Source of the DNA: Apiospora phragmitis
Lineage: Eukaryota > Ascomycota > Sordariomycetes > Amphisphaeriales > Apiosporaceae
Assembly: GCA_038363925.1 (NCBI GenBank)
Contig: JAQQWL010000013.1
Span: 806,001-870,000 of the forward strand
Length of the DNA: 64,000 nucleotides
Reading direction: 5' to 3'
In this document: piece after piece, positions 36,043 through 47,733 of the stretch
Layout: every line of letters begins with the position of its first letter
Numbering within the stretch: position 1 is the stretch's first letter
Translations under genes and position numbers: made by a program
The notes under the pieces: generated by a model
The model's database searches: none
What the model saw: only the letters and a program-made list of their open reading frames with translations
What the model was told of the DNA's origin: nothing

Positions 36043-37996
36043 TTAGTACAGGGTGAGGAACACCGCGGCAATGGAGGACCTATCATACTTGACGTACTTG
36101 CCCTTGCCCTTGTCAATCTCGTGGTAGCGATCCCAGAAACGGTTATACAGAGGTTCGAGCATCTGCTGCACATCCTTGGCAAACATCTGGCGGACTTCGC
36201 GTTCCATGCTGTATTGCTTGTGCCTGGCCACCATATCGTCGAAGCCCGTGTTGAAGGCCGTGAATTTACTCTTGATGGCGTCTTTATCCTTGCTACTGAG
36301 CCCCTTGAGGATCGCCGTGGATTCTGATGTACCGGATGGGGGCCTTTGTGTCTTGTTTGTGTGAATAACGTCAAACAGATGCAAAGACAGCTCTTTGCAA
36401 TTATCGGTGTACAAGGCCGTAGCCTTCTTACGCCAAGTATCCAACACACCGAGTCTGCCTTCCAGCAATGGGGCTAGTCCAGATTCCTGAATCATTCGTT
36501 CGACAATGGTGGCGCAATTTGCGATAAAAACGCCCATGACCGACTTGCCTTTGAGCAACATCCTGGTTTTTTGCTCCAGGGCTGACAACAGTACATCGAT
36601 TGTGTCGGTGCAGTAGTGCGCGAAGATCTCATTTCCATTGGCGGTGATATCGAACGATGCGAGACTCGGCACAGCGTCCATGCTACGGTTCGCCGTAGCC
36701 ATGGACTTCCAGCCGCCGTCACCTAACGAGATCATAAGGCTGGATATGGGCCGCAGGAACTCCACCATGGCCTGCAAGCGTTGCATCGTTTCCGAAACAA
36801 CGGGTACTGGTGCACCATCCGAGGGTAGAATTTGTAGGGCCCCAACCTTGCGTTTTGTGTCGTCTAGGAGCTCTGCAAGCGACAGTTTGGCCGTCTCACG
36901 AACAGGCTTCAGTGCGGCCGCCAAAGTCCCTTTAAGCTCTCCGGTACGCTCTTCAATTCTGGAAGCCAGATTTGACATGATCTCGGTAACCTCGTACGCA
37001 AGATAACAGTCTGTACTCATGTGCACTTTGATATGGTTATTCAGCTCACGGAGGGTGCGGGCAAGCTCCGACAGCGGAATCTGGCTGGACAACTGCAGAA
37101 CGGCACCCCAATCTTGTCGTAGGAAGATGCTGCATATATTCTCATACTCGGCGCCAATCATTTCCTCTAGAGCCTGTGCATACATGCCGATGCCATTAGT
37201 ACCGGATCGGTAGATGGCCTCGCTCTTCTTCTTGGCCGTATTCACACTGGCATAGGCCAAGTTGACCAAGGTCTGCTGTAGATACTGGCCCCGGATTTCT
37301 GCATATATCTTCACCAAGGGGTTTTCGGACGTGGCGTTGCGGGCGACGTATGAGTTGACAAGACTTAGGCGCGAGATTTTGTCTTGCGATATAATGGGGA
37401 ACGGTTGGTTTTTGGTGATGTAATGCAGAGGCTCAAGTGATCGTGGTGTCTCGTCCCGAAGGAGTTTATCGAAGAAGTTTTCTAGCTGTCCGTTTCCATT
37501 CTTGATCAACCGTTGCAGATCAGCCATGGTTTGTTGATTTGCTCGCAGGTTGGACGTTTGCATCTCAGCAAGAGCCTTGCTCAATCGCTGTATGGAATTG
37601 AGGTAATTCGACAGCCCGGCTTTATCGGGGCCTTGGCGGATGATTTGCTCTTCGTCATTCTTGGAATCGGCGGGTTGTCGGAGTCGCTCGATGGCGGAGA
37701 TGACGCCCTCGATATCTGCAGTTGTTTCGTCAATTGGTGATGCGGCGACCCCTTGTGGCCGGGACCGGCCAAATCTACCACTCACTGTTGCCCAGAACCT
37801 GTAGTTTCTTCGTTTCGCCGTTGAGCGGACCAGATACATCGCGTACACTCTTTCCCGTGGCTTCGAGGCGGCCGAGGCATGCTTGGATCTTCTTGGTCAG
37901 CTGGGCCGTCTTCTCCAGTCGCGAGTTCAAGACATCGACTTCGGCGCGGGCTTCCTCATCGGCGCCATGACGACTGTTGGCCAGCCCGACCGCCAT
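36043..37996 (-). CDS. exo70: Exocyst complex component Exo70
   Basis: Subunit of the octameric exocyst, which tethers secretory vesicles at the plasma membrane, notably at hyphal tips; Exo70 binds PI(4,5)P2 and Rho-family GTPases. Two exons: 37996-37786 and 37715-36043, with a 70 nt intron (donor GTGAGTGG, acceptor CTGCAG), giving 627 aa, normal for fungi. Residues 1 to about 130 form the coiled-coil start (EEARAEVDVLNSRLEKT, KSVRDVSGPLN), and the rest is the helical PF03081-type domain. The C-terminus, SSIAAVFLTLY, preceded by basic KGKYVKYD, is the conserved membrane-binding end. The long ORF reading through the intron from 37848 has an artefactual N-terminus. Intact, no frameshift. Confidence 0.95.
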
Positions 37997-38578
37997 CGTA
38001 TCGGCGGATCGGCGAGAGCGGTTGATCGGATCGGCGATGCTGCGGAGAGGTGGGAGTTGGTCGATTGTCTTTGCTATTTGCTCGAATGATTCTGTAGGTT
38101 CTGGTCAACTGTTGACCAAGAAGGAGGTGTTATGGGGAAGGTGTTGTTACGTGATCCACTACCAGCCCACCCCCGGAATGACAGATCGTGCCCCACCAAT
38201 TTTCCTGCCTGACGCCTGAGGAGCCCGAAACCCCTCTAAACTGCGCTGTCACATGTTGATTGCTCTTCTACATGCTCCATGGGATACAGATTACCTACAT
38301 AGTCGACTATTTCCTTTTTTTTTACGGCACGATTCAAAGAGGCAATCACTTATACGCTTTTTCTTTTTCTTTGGCTACTTGAACAGTACAATAGGTCATA
38401 TTCGTTGGTCTGGCAACTTTATGACCTTATGTGCTCATGATCGTGGAGTTCAGATTCAGAATCTACAAACGTTAAGTTGAGGTATAATGGGAAGGTTAGA
38501 TGATTCTGTGCAAAGGGTTATTCCCCAGTACCCGTATAACCCCAGAGGCAACTTCCATGGACGTCGACAATTCCGCTC
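37997..38578. other. Exo70 promoter region and 3' flank of the aminotransferase
   Basis: No gene. A poly-T run lies at about 38315-38324 and another near 38360. Confidence 0.5.
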
Positions 38579-40243
38579 TCATAGGGCTGCCTTCGCCTTG
38601 CCGCTGAAGAAGTCATCAACAAGTCGCCGCATGATCGTTACAATGTTCTCAACTTCGGCCGCGGTGATGTTGTAGGATGGCGAAAGGATCACATGATCTC
38701 CATTGACGCCGTCAACAGTTCCGGTGCCCGGATATATGGCAATCTTGTAAGGCTTGGTCAGGCCTATTGCAGCCAAGCCCATGGCCACATTTGCAGCGGC
38801 AGGAAATGGCTCCTTGGTGGCTTTGTTTGCGACGAACTCGATGCCCCAAAAGAGCCCGCGTCCTCGAATAGCCCCGACATTGGGATGGTCTTGAAGCGCT
38901 TCCGCTAATCTAATAGACATGAGCTCGCCCATGCTGCGGACATTATTGAGCAGCTGTTCGTCTCGGACGATTTTCTGTACTTCAAGCGCGGCCGCACAAG
39001 CTATCGGGTGTCCTTGATATGTGTGGCCATGTGCGAAAGAGCTGTGGAAACAAGACTAATCAGTACTCGAACCACAAAGTTCATGAGTTCTGACTTACCC
39101 ACTGCCCCTCATCAGGACATCAACGACGTTGCATGACACCAAAACACCAGCTATCGGCTGGTACCCACCCCCAAGGCACTTTCCGAGGGTTTGGATGTCC
39201 GGCACAACGTCTTCCTGTTCCCAGGCACTGCGGAGATATTTATGTCAATTGCTGTGCTCTCTTGGCATGTGTTTCTCACGGCAACCCATGATCTGCACTC
39301 GTACCTCGGCAGCCATCGGGGAGCGGGGGTTTCGCCCCCTGGGGTGCACTCACTGCAAAGTCCCGGTACGGCCCATCCCGCACATCACCTCGTCTAGAAT
39401 CAGCAACGCGCCATACTTGTCACAGACGGCTCTCATGGCCTTGAAATATCCTTGGACGGCTGGTACACAGCCCAGGGCCTGCGAGCTTCTTTAGTCATTG
39501 TTACCGCGGGCCGGGAGTCCTGACTTACCGCACCCACCACGGGCTCAGCCACAAACGCGCAAACGGTATCTGGGCCAAGCCTATGGAACTCTTCATCAAG
39601 CTCATCTGCAAGTCTTGCCACATAAGACTGGTCAGCCTCTCTGTGTCCCTGATCCCTGTACGCAAAGCAGCGCGAGACTTTGAAGATATTGCTCAGCAAC
39701 ATCGGCTCGAACTTGGCTCGTCGGCTAACATGGCCTCCCATTGATAGGGAACCGAGTGTCGTGCCATGATAGGAGTGGTTTCGCGCAATAAACTTTGCTC
39801 TTTGGGGCTCAGGGTGGGTTTTCTCGAAGAAGTACTGCCGAGCTAGCTTCATGGCTGCCTCCATGGCCTCGGAACCTTTTAGGGGTAACGTCAGTGGCTT
39901 GGGTTCAGTCAATTATACCGACATAGAACTTACCGGAGCTTACGATATATGCGCGAGACATGTGTCCGTTGGTAGAACCGACGAGCTCTTGGCATAGTTT
40001 TTCGCACACATCAGCCGTGTAGAACAGGGTAGAGCAATATGCCACCTTGTTCAGCTGTTCCACAATAGCGTCTCGGACCCTTTCGTCGCCATGGCCTATG
40101 CAAGCAACAGCAGCACCGCCTGAGGCATCGATGACAGAAACACCGTTCTTCAACTCAAGAAAAAGCCCCCTCCCTCTAGCAAGGGATAAGAACTGGGCGT
40201 TCAAATCCCGATAAAGAACAGCCGAGTCCTGACTGCTATTCAT
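38579..40243 (-). CDS. Class III (omega-type) PLP-dependent aminotransferase
   Basis: PLP enzyme of the class III family, which moves an amino group from an omega-amine or omega-amino acid to an oxo-acid; the substrate cannot be read here. Five exons: 40243-39934, 39875-39529, 39478-39354, 39227-39099 and 39041-38579, all GT-AG with matching phases, giving 457 aa, typical of the family. Visible features are ASGGAAVACIGHGDERV near the N-terminus, GSEAMEAAMKLARQ (PLP phosphate binding), the YHGTTLGSLS motif, the LLILDEVMCGMGRTG motif whose Asp binds the pyridine nitrogen, and TLGKCLGGGY with the Schiff-base Lys codon at 39179-39181. I chose the Met at 40243 because family homology begins a few residues later; the frame is open for 99 more codons upstream to a Met at 40540. 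Intact. Confidence 0.9.
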
Positions 40244-43058
40244 GTCTGGTCTGTTGGGCTTGACTTGGCTTATTTTTGTGGTCTTTCCTAGAGTGCTGGT
40301 TGACCATGAGGCGATCGACCGGTACTTATACGGAGACTTGGTTCCAACAGGTATGGGTTTCAGCTTATCAACTTCGTACAATGGAGTGTTAGAATGCGAG
40401 ACAGCGTCAACGGCTCTATTCGACAGCTGGAGAATCTGCCGCTCCCCTGTTAATTTCTGCCCATGAGGAGAGGGGCCCCTTGGTATGGGTGCCAAATGAC
40501 CCATTACTGAAGCCTTATCATCGGCCAACATCCGCTTCATTAAGACTATCTACTCTGCGGGGTGGTAGTTTGATTTACTCCTGGCCTCGGGAGTAAAGAG
40601 AGTCTATGCCCCAGGTTACATCTACATGTCCCCCAGTGGAATCTCGACATGAGTGACATGATTCGCTTAGCAGAACAGGAGCCCTTGTTAGTGTGGCGGA
40701 GACCTTGCTCACCAACTGGCTGTTGTCATTATCGCGTATCCTCAATATCGGGAGACACGGCCAGCACAAGAGGACCTGAATTATCATTCATGACATCGGA
40801 GAACTAGTCACACGGAGAGTGTGGAACTGCAATGCCAAGCTCAGTCCCTCCGAGATACAGACTAGGGTGGTGAAACTTACTCAACATGTCCAATGATGGG
40901 GCTAGGGAGTCAAGGGGGTCAGCACTAAGTCGGCATCCCGAAGTTCGGCTGCGTTAACTCATCGCATCCGAGTACCTCAATGGGATTGGAAAGCGTGACA
41001 ACGTTCAGGACCTTTAGCCGGATGCATACTAGTAGAAGGGCCTAGTGGACCAACTATCTCTGACCGCTTCGTGTGCAAGCCGTCCATCAGTCTACATAAT
41101 ATGTAGGACTCATCGGGCTTCATACCTTGTTGAGGCATAGAGCCAATGAGGGTGGGATGTATTGTAGGTCAGGATGTGAGAAGGCCAGGGTATCAAAGAT
41201 GATTGGTCACGATTCCAACATGCCGTCCTCTTGTGCATTAGCACACGCATTCTTCAACAAATGCAAGCCAAGTAATCACTTAGACGCCTCTGGGGCGCGC
41301 CTTTTCGAATGTCTCCGGCAGTGGAGCAGCTGTCTTGCAGGTAATGCGGGCAAGCTCATACCCCGAGCTTCTGTATCAGAATACTAATAATAAGAAGGCG
41401 AGGAATTTTAGGGCTGGAGAACGCATCTACTCCGGCATGACAACTCAACGACGCTGCGGCCTATCCTGACAGCCTTGTATTGGTTCTTGATCGTGGCAAC
41501 GTAGCTTTACGGGCCAGAAGCGGATTCAAGTCTGTGGTCACACGAGCGTGATACTGCCTGCACACCCACTCGCCGACACGGCGGGTGATATGTCAAATAT
41601 ACGATTATGTGCTCGAAGCACACTGCAACCCAACTTTGTATCACTCCAAGATACCACCATGCCTGCTCAGTCAGACGAACTCGATATTGAGAATAATGCT
41701 TCAACAGCAGATACGACGGGCGAACGGGATCCTAAAAAGGTTGCCTGCATGGTGTTAGGGCTGCCTCACGATTTTTATGGCCCATAAGTGATCCCGGGTG
41801 TTTCATTTTCTTTTACCCCTTTACACACTGTCGCCAATGGCTGGCCATAGAGCCTCCCTACATAGCTTGGGCTGTATCATATCGGCTCCAGAGCTTGGTC
41901 CTGAGTGGTTTCTAAGTTGCCGGCTAACTTGTCCCATTCAATAACGATAACCAAAACTTGGTTCCGTGTTGGTTTGTTAGCAGAGCAAGAGGCCGTCAAA
42001 GGGGGCTGGCCATATCACACCTCCCTACTTAGGAAAACCACCCACAATGGACATCCCTACCTCTCGGCCCCCAACAGCGACCTTGGAGGTCGTTTTGGGC
42101 TTGACCTTGACAGATTCCGGATGTAGTAGTAACAGCCAACCAAGGCATGTATTGTCTCGTCATTGGTCTCTAGATGATGCAGGTCAGAGGTACGAGACCG
42201 CATCAATGCAGCGACTGCTCACGTGGTAGTTACATTCCTTGAGAGGTCCAGTGGTTTTCTTTCAATTCTTCAAGAACCCTTCATGCTCATTGTTATCGAA
42301 TCGAGATGACGCTGCATGCACAGCCATCAATGTATCAGGGTCGCCCCCCCGAAAGCGCGTGACTGGCAAGCCTTGGCCTCTCCTGAACCCATACGTGGCG
42401 ATGCACTATCAAATCGGCGAGGGCGTTCTGCCTTTCCTCTCTGTGCGTACTGCGTACGGTTCATGTGCTACATATTTCGGTGTCTTGGGCGTGGGTTCCG
42501 AATAGTGCAAGCTTGCGAAGTCGGCCGCAGAGTCCAGTCCAGTCCAGTTGAAAGTCATGCCGCTTTCACATGTCTCTAGCCTACATGGATATTCGGCAGA
42601 ACGCCCTTGGGAATGCGACTCCGATTTTCTACTTGGGCTCCGCTGCTTGATGGACATGGTACGTGTCAACAGCCGAGACTAGGTACATAGGCAATTCATG
42701 ACTAGACATTTGTAAGTAATTCGCGATCCTTATCGCATCGACTCTGCCGGTGTCACAGCCCCCTATAATCTCGCCAGCGTGACTAACACCTAAGGAAAGA
42801 CAATTGGAGATGGGCAACTCGAATAGCGTGGACTTGAATAGAGTGACTGCCATAATTCTTAAGAGCAGACGACTAATATAGAAAATGTGTTAGGTATTGG
42901 TCGAGCCTATATGTTTTGCTGGTATTGTTCTGCATATCCACCATGCCGTATGTATCTTGGCGAGTTGATGTTCATTAGCCACTGCCATTTTTTTGATAGT
43001 ACAGGTTTCCTCTCCTTCGATCCAACAGTACCTGCTTCTTTCAGTATTCTCCCCCTTC
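40244..43058. other. Intergenic, with a short well-started ORF at 41659-41787
   Basis: No supported full gene. A 42-codon ORF at 41659-41787 (plus) opens in good context (ATACCACCATGCC) and encodes an acidic N-terminus like that of many transporters (DELDIENNAS, then GERDPKK), then stops. It may be the head of a lost gene. A CCAGT pentamer run lies at about 42531-42548. Confidence 0.4.
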
Positions 43059-43607
43059 TCAAGACCTTGCAAATTGTCTCTGCTTCTCAACAGGACCGAC
43101 CAGCAGCCTCCCACTAATCGGGTGGTGAACCTGGATTTCGAACAGCTCCACCAAGCTCTTCCCCCGCTGTTGCTGTTCTACTTGGCGATCGTGATATTCG
43201 CCTTCGTCCTCAAACTCATCTTCCTCCCCTCCCCTCTCCCTTCCTCCCTCCTCTGCTACTTGTTCTCCCATCAGTGCCCGGCGGTGGCGGTGGTAGCGGC
43301 GGCGGCGCCGGTAGCACTGCTCGATCGCCTCGGCCTCGCCCGCCTGGCCGTCCTTGAGCACCTCGTAGAAGCGCGCGTTGAGCTCCATGATGGCGTCGGA
43401 TGCGGGGCCCTCGGCGCCCGCCGGCTCCTTGATCAGAAGCACCAGGATGTACGCCGTCTCCTTGACCCGCCCGAACCGCATCCCGACCACCCGGTCCTGG
43501 CCGTACATGCGCCGGGCCAGCTCCAACAGCCGCGGCGACAGCCGCCGGAAGAGCGCCATGTCGCCCTTATTGGGGGAGCGCCGGAAGCCGCTCCATAGCA
43601 TGTCCAT
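43059..43607 (-). CDS. Hypothetical protein, 182 aa
   Basis: Unrecognised single-exon gene. Start codon at 43607 in good context (CAACAACATGGAC). The first 100 residues are well-behaved (MALFRRLSPRLLELARRMY, then MRFGRVKETAYILVLLIKEP) and strongly G/C-ending in the third position, which supports coding. After this come an Arg-rich stretch (CYRRRRRYHRHRR), an acidic run (GGEEDEFEDEGE), and a C-terminus of ordinary composition. No signal peptide or membrane segment. The C-terminal part could instead be read through an undetected intron. An A-T-rich TATATA element lies about 150 bp upstream (43756-43764). Confidence 0.6.
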   Translation of the reverse strand: MDMLWSGFRRSPNKGDMALFRRLSPRLLELARRMYGQDRVVGMRFGRVKETAYILVLLIKEPAGAEGPASDAIMELNARFYEVLKDGQAGEAEAIEQCYRRRRRYHRHRRALMGEQVAEEGGRERGGEEDEFEDEGEYHDRQVEQQQRGKSLVELFEIQVHHPISGRLLVGPVEKQRQFARS

Positions 43608-44001
43608 GTTGTTGTGTTCTCTCTCTTGTTTTGCTTCTTCTCTTGGGGGGATTGATGATTGGGGCGGTGATCAGCCAGAGGCCCCCCTGGTAGGTCTGTG
43701 GCTCTTACAAGAGTGTGGTGTTTATTTGAAAGTGTTCGCTGGCGCGAGGTGGTATCGGTATATAAAAATGCTCAACAGATGCTCGCGCTGAATGCGTGTT
43801 TCTGTATTCTTTCCAGAGATAGAAGGGGATCTTTGGCTTTCGAGATATAACCCAATCGTCATCCAGGAGTATGCTCAACAAGACGCGTTGAGACTGTCCC
43901 GTGGTAGATCACTTTGATGCACACATTCAGCATGGAAACTATGAGTCAAGGCTCGTCGGTTATATTTGTTTGCATCTGGTACTGTCACTGGCATGGTTGT
44001 T

Positions 44002-44508
44002 CTAATAAAGTCGCTTTGTTTGTATGAATCCGTCAAACAAACGCGCGACAAAGACATTTCGTGAACCAAAGAACCCAAGTGACGGTCTGACAAGATTCAC
44101 CCTAACAAAGGAATATCGTAGCAAACCTGATTGTTCGTCTTCATCCTCGCTCCCCGGAACGCGCCAGGCAGCTTGGTAGACGGTGATGCCGGTCTCTTCG
44201 CCTCGAAGCTCTCTCGCCCATTTTGACAAGGAGGTAGCTTTTTCAAGCTTCTGTACCAGTAGCGCCAAGGGCTCTCGCTTGAATGCGATGCCACGAGCCA
44301 TGAGGCTCAAATTGGCGTACAGGACAGGACGTTCGTCCTCGCAGTTCCGTCCATCCTTGCTAAGAGGCCCGCGCTTCGGGCCGCCCTTACCGGCGCTTTT
44401 TGCAGTGATTGAATGGGCATGGTGGCGTATTGCCAGACGTGCGAAAAGTTTATTAATAGATTCTAAGGAGGGCCGCTGAAAGAATAGACCGTGTAAAGCA
44501 GATAGCAA
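44002..44508 (-). CDS. Hypothetical ORF, 168 aa, doubtful
   Basis: Unrecognised. The N-terminus is basic, poor in acidic residues and contains FFQRPSLESINKLFARLAIR, which could target mitochondria. The middle (KLEKATSLSKWARELRGEET) is a charged helix-like stretch. After DEDEQSG at about 44126 the codon quality falls, which suggests an unrecognised splice site or the end of a gene remnant. Lies between a minus-strand hypothetical gene and the promoter of the protease. Confidence 0.3.
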   Translation of the reverse strand: MLSALHGLFFQRPSLESINKLFARLAIRHHAHSITAKSAGKGGPKRGPLSKDGRNCEDERPVLYANLSLMARGIAFKREPLALLVQKLEKATSLSKWARELRGEETGITVYQAAWRVPGSEDEDEQSGLLRYSFVRVNLVRPSLGFFGSRNVFVARLFDGFIQTKRLY

Positions 44509-44670
44509 CTAAGAACAAGGCACAATCGTGGGCGTGCCCGGGCAAGCAAATTGGCCGTTCATGCCGGTTCTCCACAATCCTCCACTTGATCGGCGGGGGA
44601 GCTCGTATTCCCAACTCCACCCCATGCAGATTCACGATCGAACGATGCGTGGCCAGCCATGCCACGATGT

Positions 44671-44680
44671 CTATATAAAC
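44671..44680 (+). promoter_or_regulatory. TATA box of the subtilisin-like protease gene
   Basis: CTATATAAAC lies 83-92 bp upstream of the start codon at 44763, in a C-rich context with a pyrimidine tract following. Confidence 0.5.
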
Positions 44681-44762
44681 TCGCCATGCCTGGCGACGCG
44701 AATGCCACTATGTCTCCATCATCCATCTCCCAGTCGTACACGGAAACTATCCGACGGCCAAG

Positions 44763-47733
44763 ATGAAGTTCGCCAGCACCGTCTGCGCCGCCCTGCTCGG
44801 GGCTGCGACCACTGTGGTCGCCCAGCATCAGCCCGAAGACCAGTCGGACTGGGTCCCGGGCCTACATCGTCGAGCTCGACTCCAACGAGAGCCCCGACGT
44901 CTTTTACGCCCGGCTCGCGCGCGACCATGGCATCGAGGCGGAGCACCGGATGCACCTGGCCAGTCCGGCCTTGTTCCACGGCGCCTCCTTCCAGGTGTAC
45001 AATGCGTCGCGCCATGACCACGCTGACCTGCTCGCCGCCATGAAAATCAAAACGCAAGTGAGGGCCGTCTGGCCGGTCCGCACCGTCCGTCTTAACGTGG
45101 GCACCCCGGCTCCCCACGACATCCCAGGGCCTGCCTCTTCGGGGTCCCGCTGGGTCCATCAACGACGCGACGCGGCCAACGAGACCAACGACACCTTCTC
45201 GCCGCACCTCATGACCCAGATCGACAAGTTGCACGCCCGGGGCATCACCGGAAAGGGCTTCCGCATCGCCATCGTCGACAGCGGCATCGACTGGCACCAC
45301 CCAGCTCTGGGCGGCTGCTTTGGCCCCGGCTGCCTGGTCGAGACCGGGTGGGACCTCGTCGGCGACGACTACAGCCCTCCGGGCCTGCCCAAGCCGGACC
45401 CGAACCCCTACGACGACTGCGTCGGGCACGGCACCCACGTCGCGGGCACCATCGCTGCCCAGCTGCAGGGCAACGAGTACGGCTTCACCGGCGCGGCCCC
45501 CGGCGCCAAGCTGGCCGCCTACCGCGCCTGGGGCTGCGCGGCCAAGGCGACGACCGACGTCATCATCTCGGCCTTTCTCAGGGCCTTCGAGGACGGCAAT
45601 GACATCATCTCGTGCTCGGACGGCAATCTCAACGGCTGGTCCGACGACGCCTGGGGTCTGGTGTCCGCGCGCATCGCCGCCGCCGGCGTGCCCGTCGTGG
45701 TGGCCGCTGGGAACGACGGCGGCTTGGGCATCTTCCAGGCCTCGTCGCCGGCCGGCGCCCGCGGCGTCACGGGCGTGGGCGCGGTGCAGAACGCCGTCTT
45801 CCCCGTCTTCGTCTCGACGGGCGAGTACACGCTCTCGGGGCAATCATCTGGCGGCGGCGGCGCTGTTGTTGCCAACCACAGCACCGGCACCGGCAGCGCC
45901 AACAGCTACGGCTTCTTGGCCGGGACGCCTGCTTTCCCCCAAGAAACGAAGCTGGCCCTTTGGGCCGCCATGGGCAACGACTCCACGTCTACCGAAGACG
46001 CCTGCAGCCCGCTGCCGGATGACACGCCTGACCTGTCGGACAAGCTGGTGTTGCTGCACGTTCCGGACTCTCGGAAGACACGGTGCTACCCTATCGACCA
46101 GGGGGAAAATATCGCGGCCAAGAGGGGGCAAGTATATGGCGTACATTGTCCAGAGCAACGTGACGTTTGAGGAGCAGTACATCTACGTCGATGGTATCCA
46201 AGGCGTCATCAGCGTGGCGCCGTTCCAAGGAGCCCAATGGATCGAGGCCTTGGACAAGGGCATGGACGTAACGGTGACAGTCCCGGGTTCCCAACGCGAC
46301 GGCCACTACCTTGATGGAACTCGAAGACCACGTCACTGGTGGCTACACGGGCGAGTTCTCCAGTTGGGGCCCGACCTGGGAGCTTCTTCCTAAGCCCGAG
46401 CTGACGGCGCCCGGTGGCAAGATCCTCTCGACCTACCCCTTGCCTCTTGGCGGATATCGCATCATGACGGGCACTTCAATGGGTAAACTGATTTTTATGA
46501 CCTCTATAATAACATATTCTCTCTTTGGCTAACACTTTCCTGGACAGCTTGCCCCTTAGTAGCCGGTGTCCTCGCGCTCATCGGCGAAGCTCGCGGCTCC
46601 CTGAAAGACATCGCCCTCATCAACCGCCTGATCTCAGCCACGGCTTCGCCCAAGGTCTGGTTCGACGGCACCAAGACCTACCCGGGCATGCTGGCCCCCG
46701 TCTCGCAGCAAGGCGCCGGCATCGTCCAGGCCTACGACGCGGCCTTCGCCCAGACCGTCCTGAGCGTGGCGAGCCTGAGCCTGAACGACACGGAGCACTT
46801 CGCCGGCGCGCACACCTTCTCGATCGAGAACACGGGCGACCGGGCGGCGACGTACGCGCTCGGCCACCTCAAGACGCCAACCATGTACACCCTGATACCG
46901 GGCGCGGCCTCCCCCATCAAAGCCGGCTACCCAACCCCACCGTCGACGGCGCTTGGGCCGCGCTGCGCTTCGACGCCGACTCGGTCGCCGTCCCTGCCGG
47001 CGGCTCGGCCAACGTCACGGTCGTGTTCACGGCCCCCAGCAACCTCAATGCAACGCTGCTGCCCGTATACAGCGGGTACATCAGCGTCAACAGCACGCGC
47101 GACGACGGCGACGACGAGGAGTACCTCGTAATCCCCTACCTCGGCGTCGCCGGCGCCATGCGCTCCGTGCCCATCCTGCAGGCGAGCTCGAGCTACCTGG
47201 CCGACTTCGGGTCGCCGGCCGCCGCCGGTCGCACGTACACCCTGACGCCCCCCGATCCGGCCGACCTGCCCGTGCTGAACAATCCCAACAGGGACCCCGT
47301 CCACATCCCCGACGCGGGCGCGACGCCCAACATGCTGCTGCAGCCTATCCTGGGCACCCGGGCCCTGCACGTCGACGTCGTTTTGGACAACAGCAACGGC
47401 GACAACCAAGACGGAGGCTCCGGTCCCAACTCCAACGCGAAGAAAACGCCCACGGGCCGCCCGTGTCTCGGCGCGCTCGCCGGCTACCCCCAGACGTACG
47501 TCTCCAAGGACGAGCAGCGCGCCTTCTTCCAGGGCATGCTGGCGGACGGGACGGTCCTGCCCGCGGGGACCTACCGGCTGATGGCGAGCGCGCTCCGGGT
47601 GTTTGGCGACGAGGCGAGGGAGGATGATTGGGACGTCGTGGAGACAGTGCCGTTCGTCGTCAACTATGATGGCGCCGCCGGGAATGGGACCAACGCCCAG
47701 CCTACTAATACTACCATTCCTGCAAGGGTTTAG
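44763..47733 (+). CDS. Secreted subtilisin-like serine protease (S8, Vpr/C5a-peptidase-like), with four 1-nt frameshifts
   Basis: A large secreted subtilase of about 965 aa if the frames are joined. In order: signal peptide (MKFASTVCAALLGAATTVVA), propeptide, catalytic Asp in IVDSGID (GAC 45277-45279), His in GHGTHVAG (CAC 45427-45429), Asn in AAGND, an inserted PA-like region, catalytic Ser in GTSM-ACP (TCA 46476-46478), and a C-terminal Fn3-like region. A 65 nt intron (46483-46547, branch GGCTAAC) splits the Ser motif; this is seen in relatives and keeps the frame. Single-base shifts are needed at about 44860 (extra C), 46123-46128 (extra G in a G run), 46285-46300 (extra base) and 46930 (missing C). 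There are no in-frame stops and all catalytic residues are kept, so either assembly indels or very recent decay. The role would be extracellular protein degradation. Confidence 0.85.

Noticed and set aside
44719..45843. Long minus-strand ORF of 374 aa across the protease gene
   Set aside because: Composition artefact of GC-rich codons opposite a clear subtilisin-like protease; Ala/Val/Gly/Arg-rich with no domain.
45320..46393. Plus-strand ORF of 357 aa overlapping the protease
   Set aside because: Only its 3' part (after about 46128) is real protease frame; the front is an Arg/Pro/Ser-rich shadow frame.
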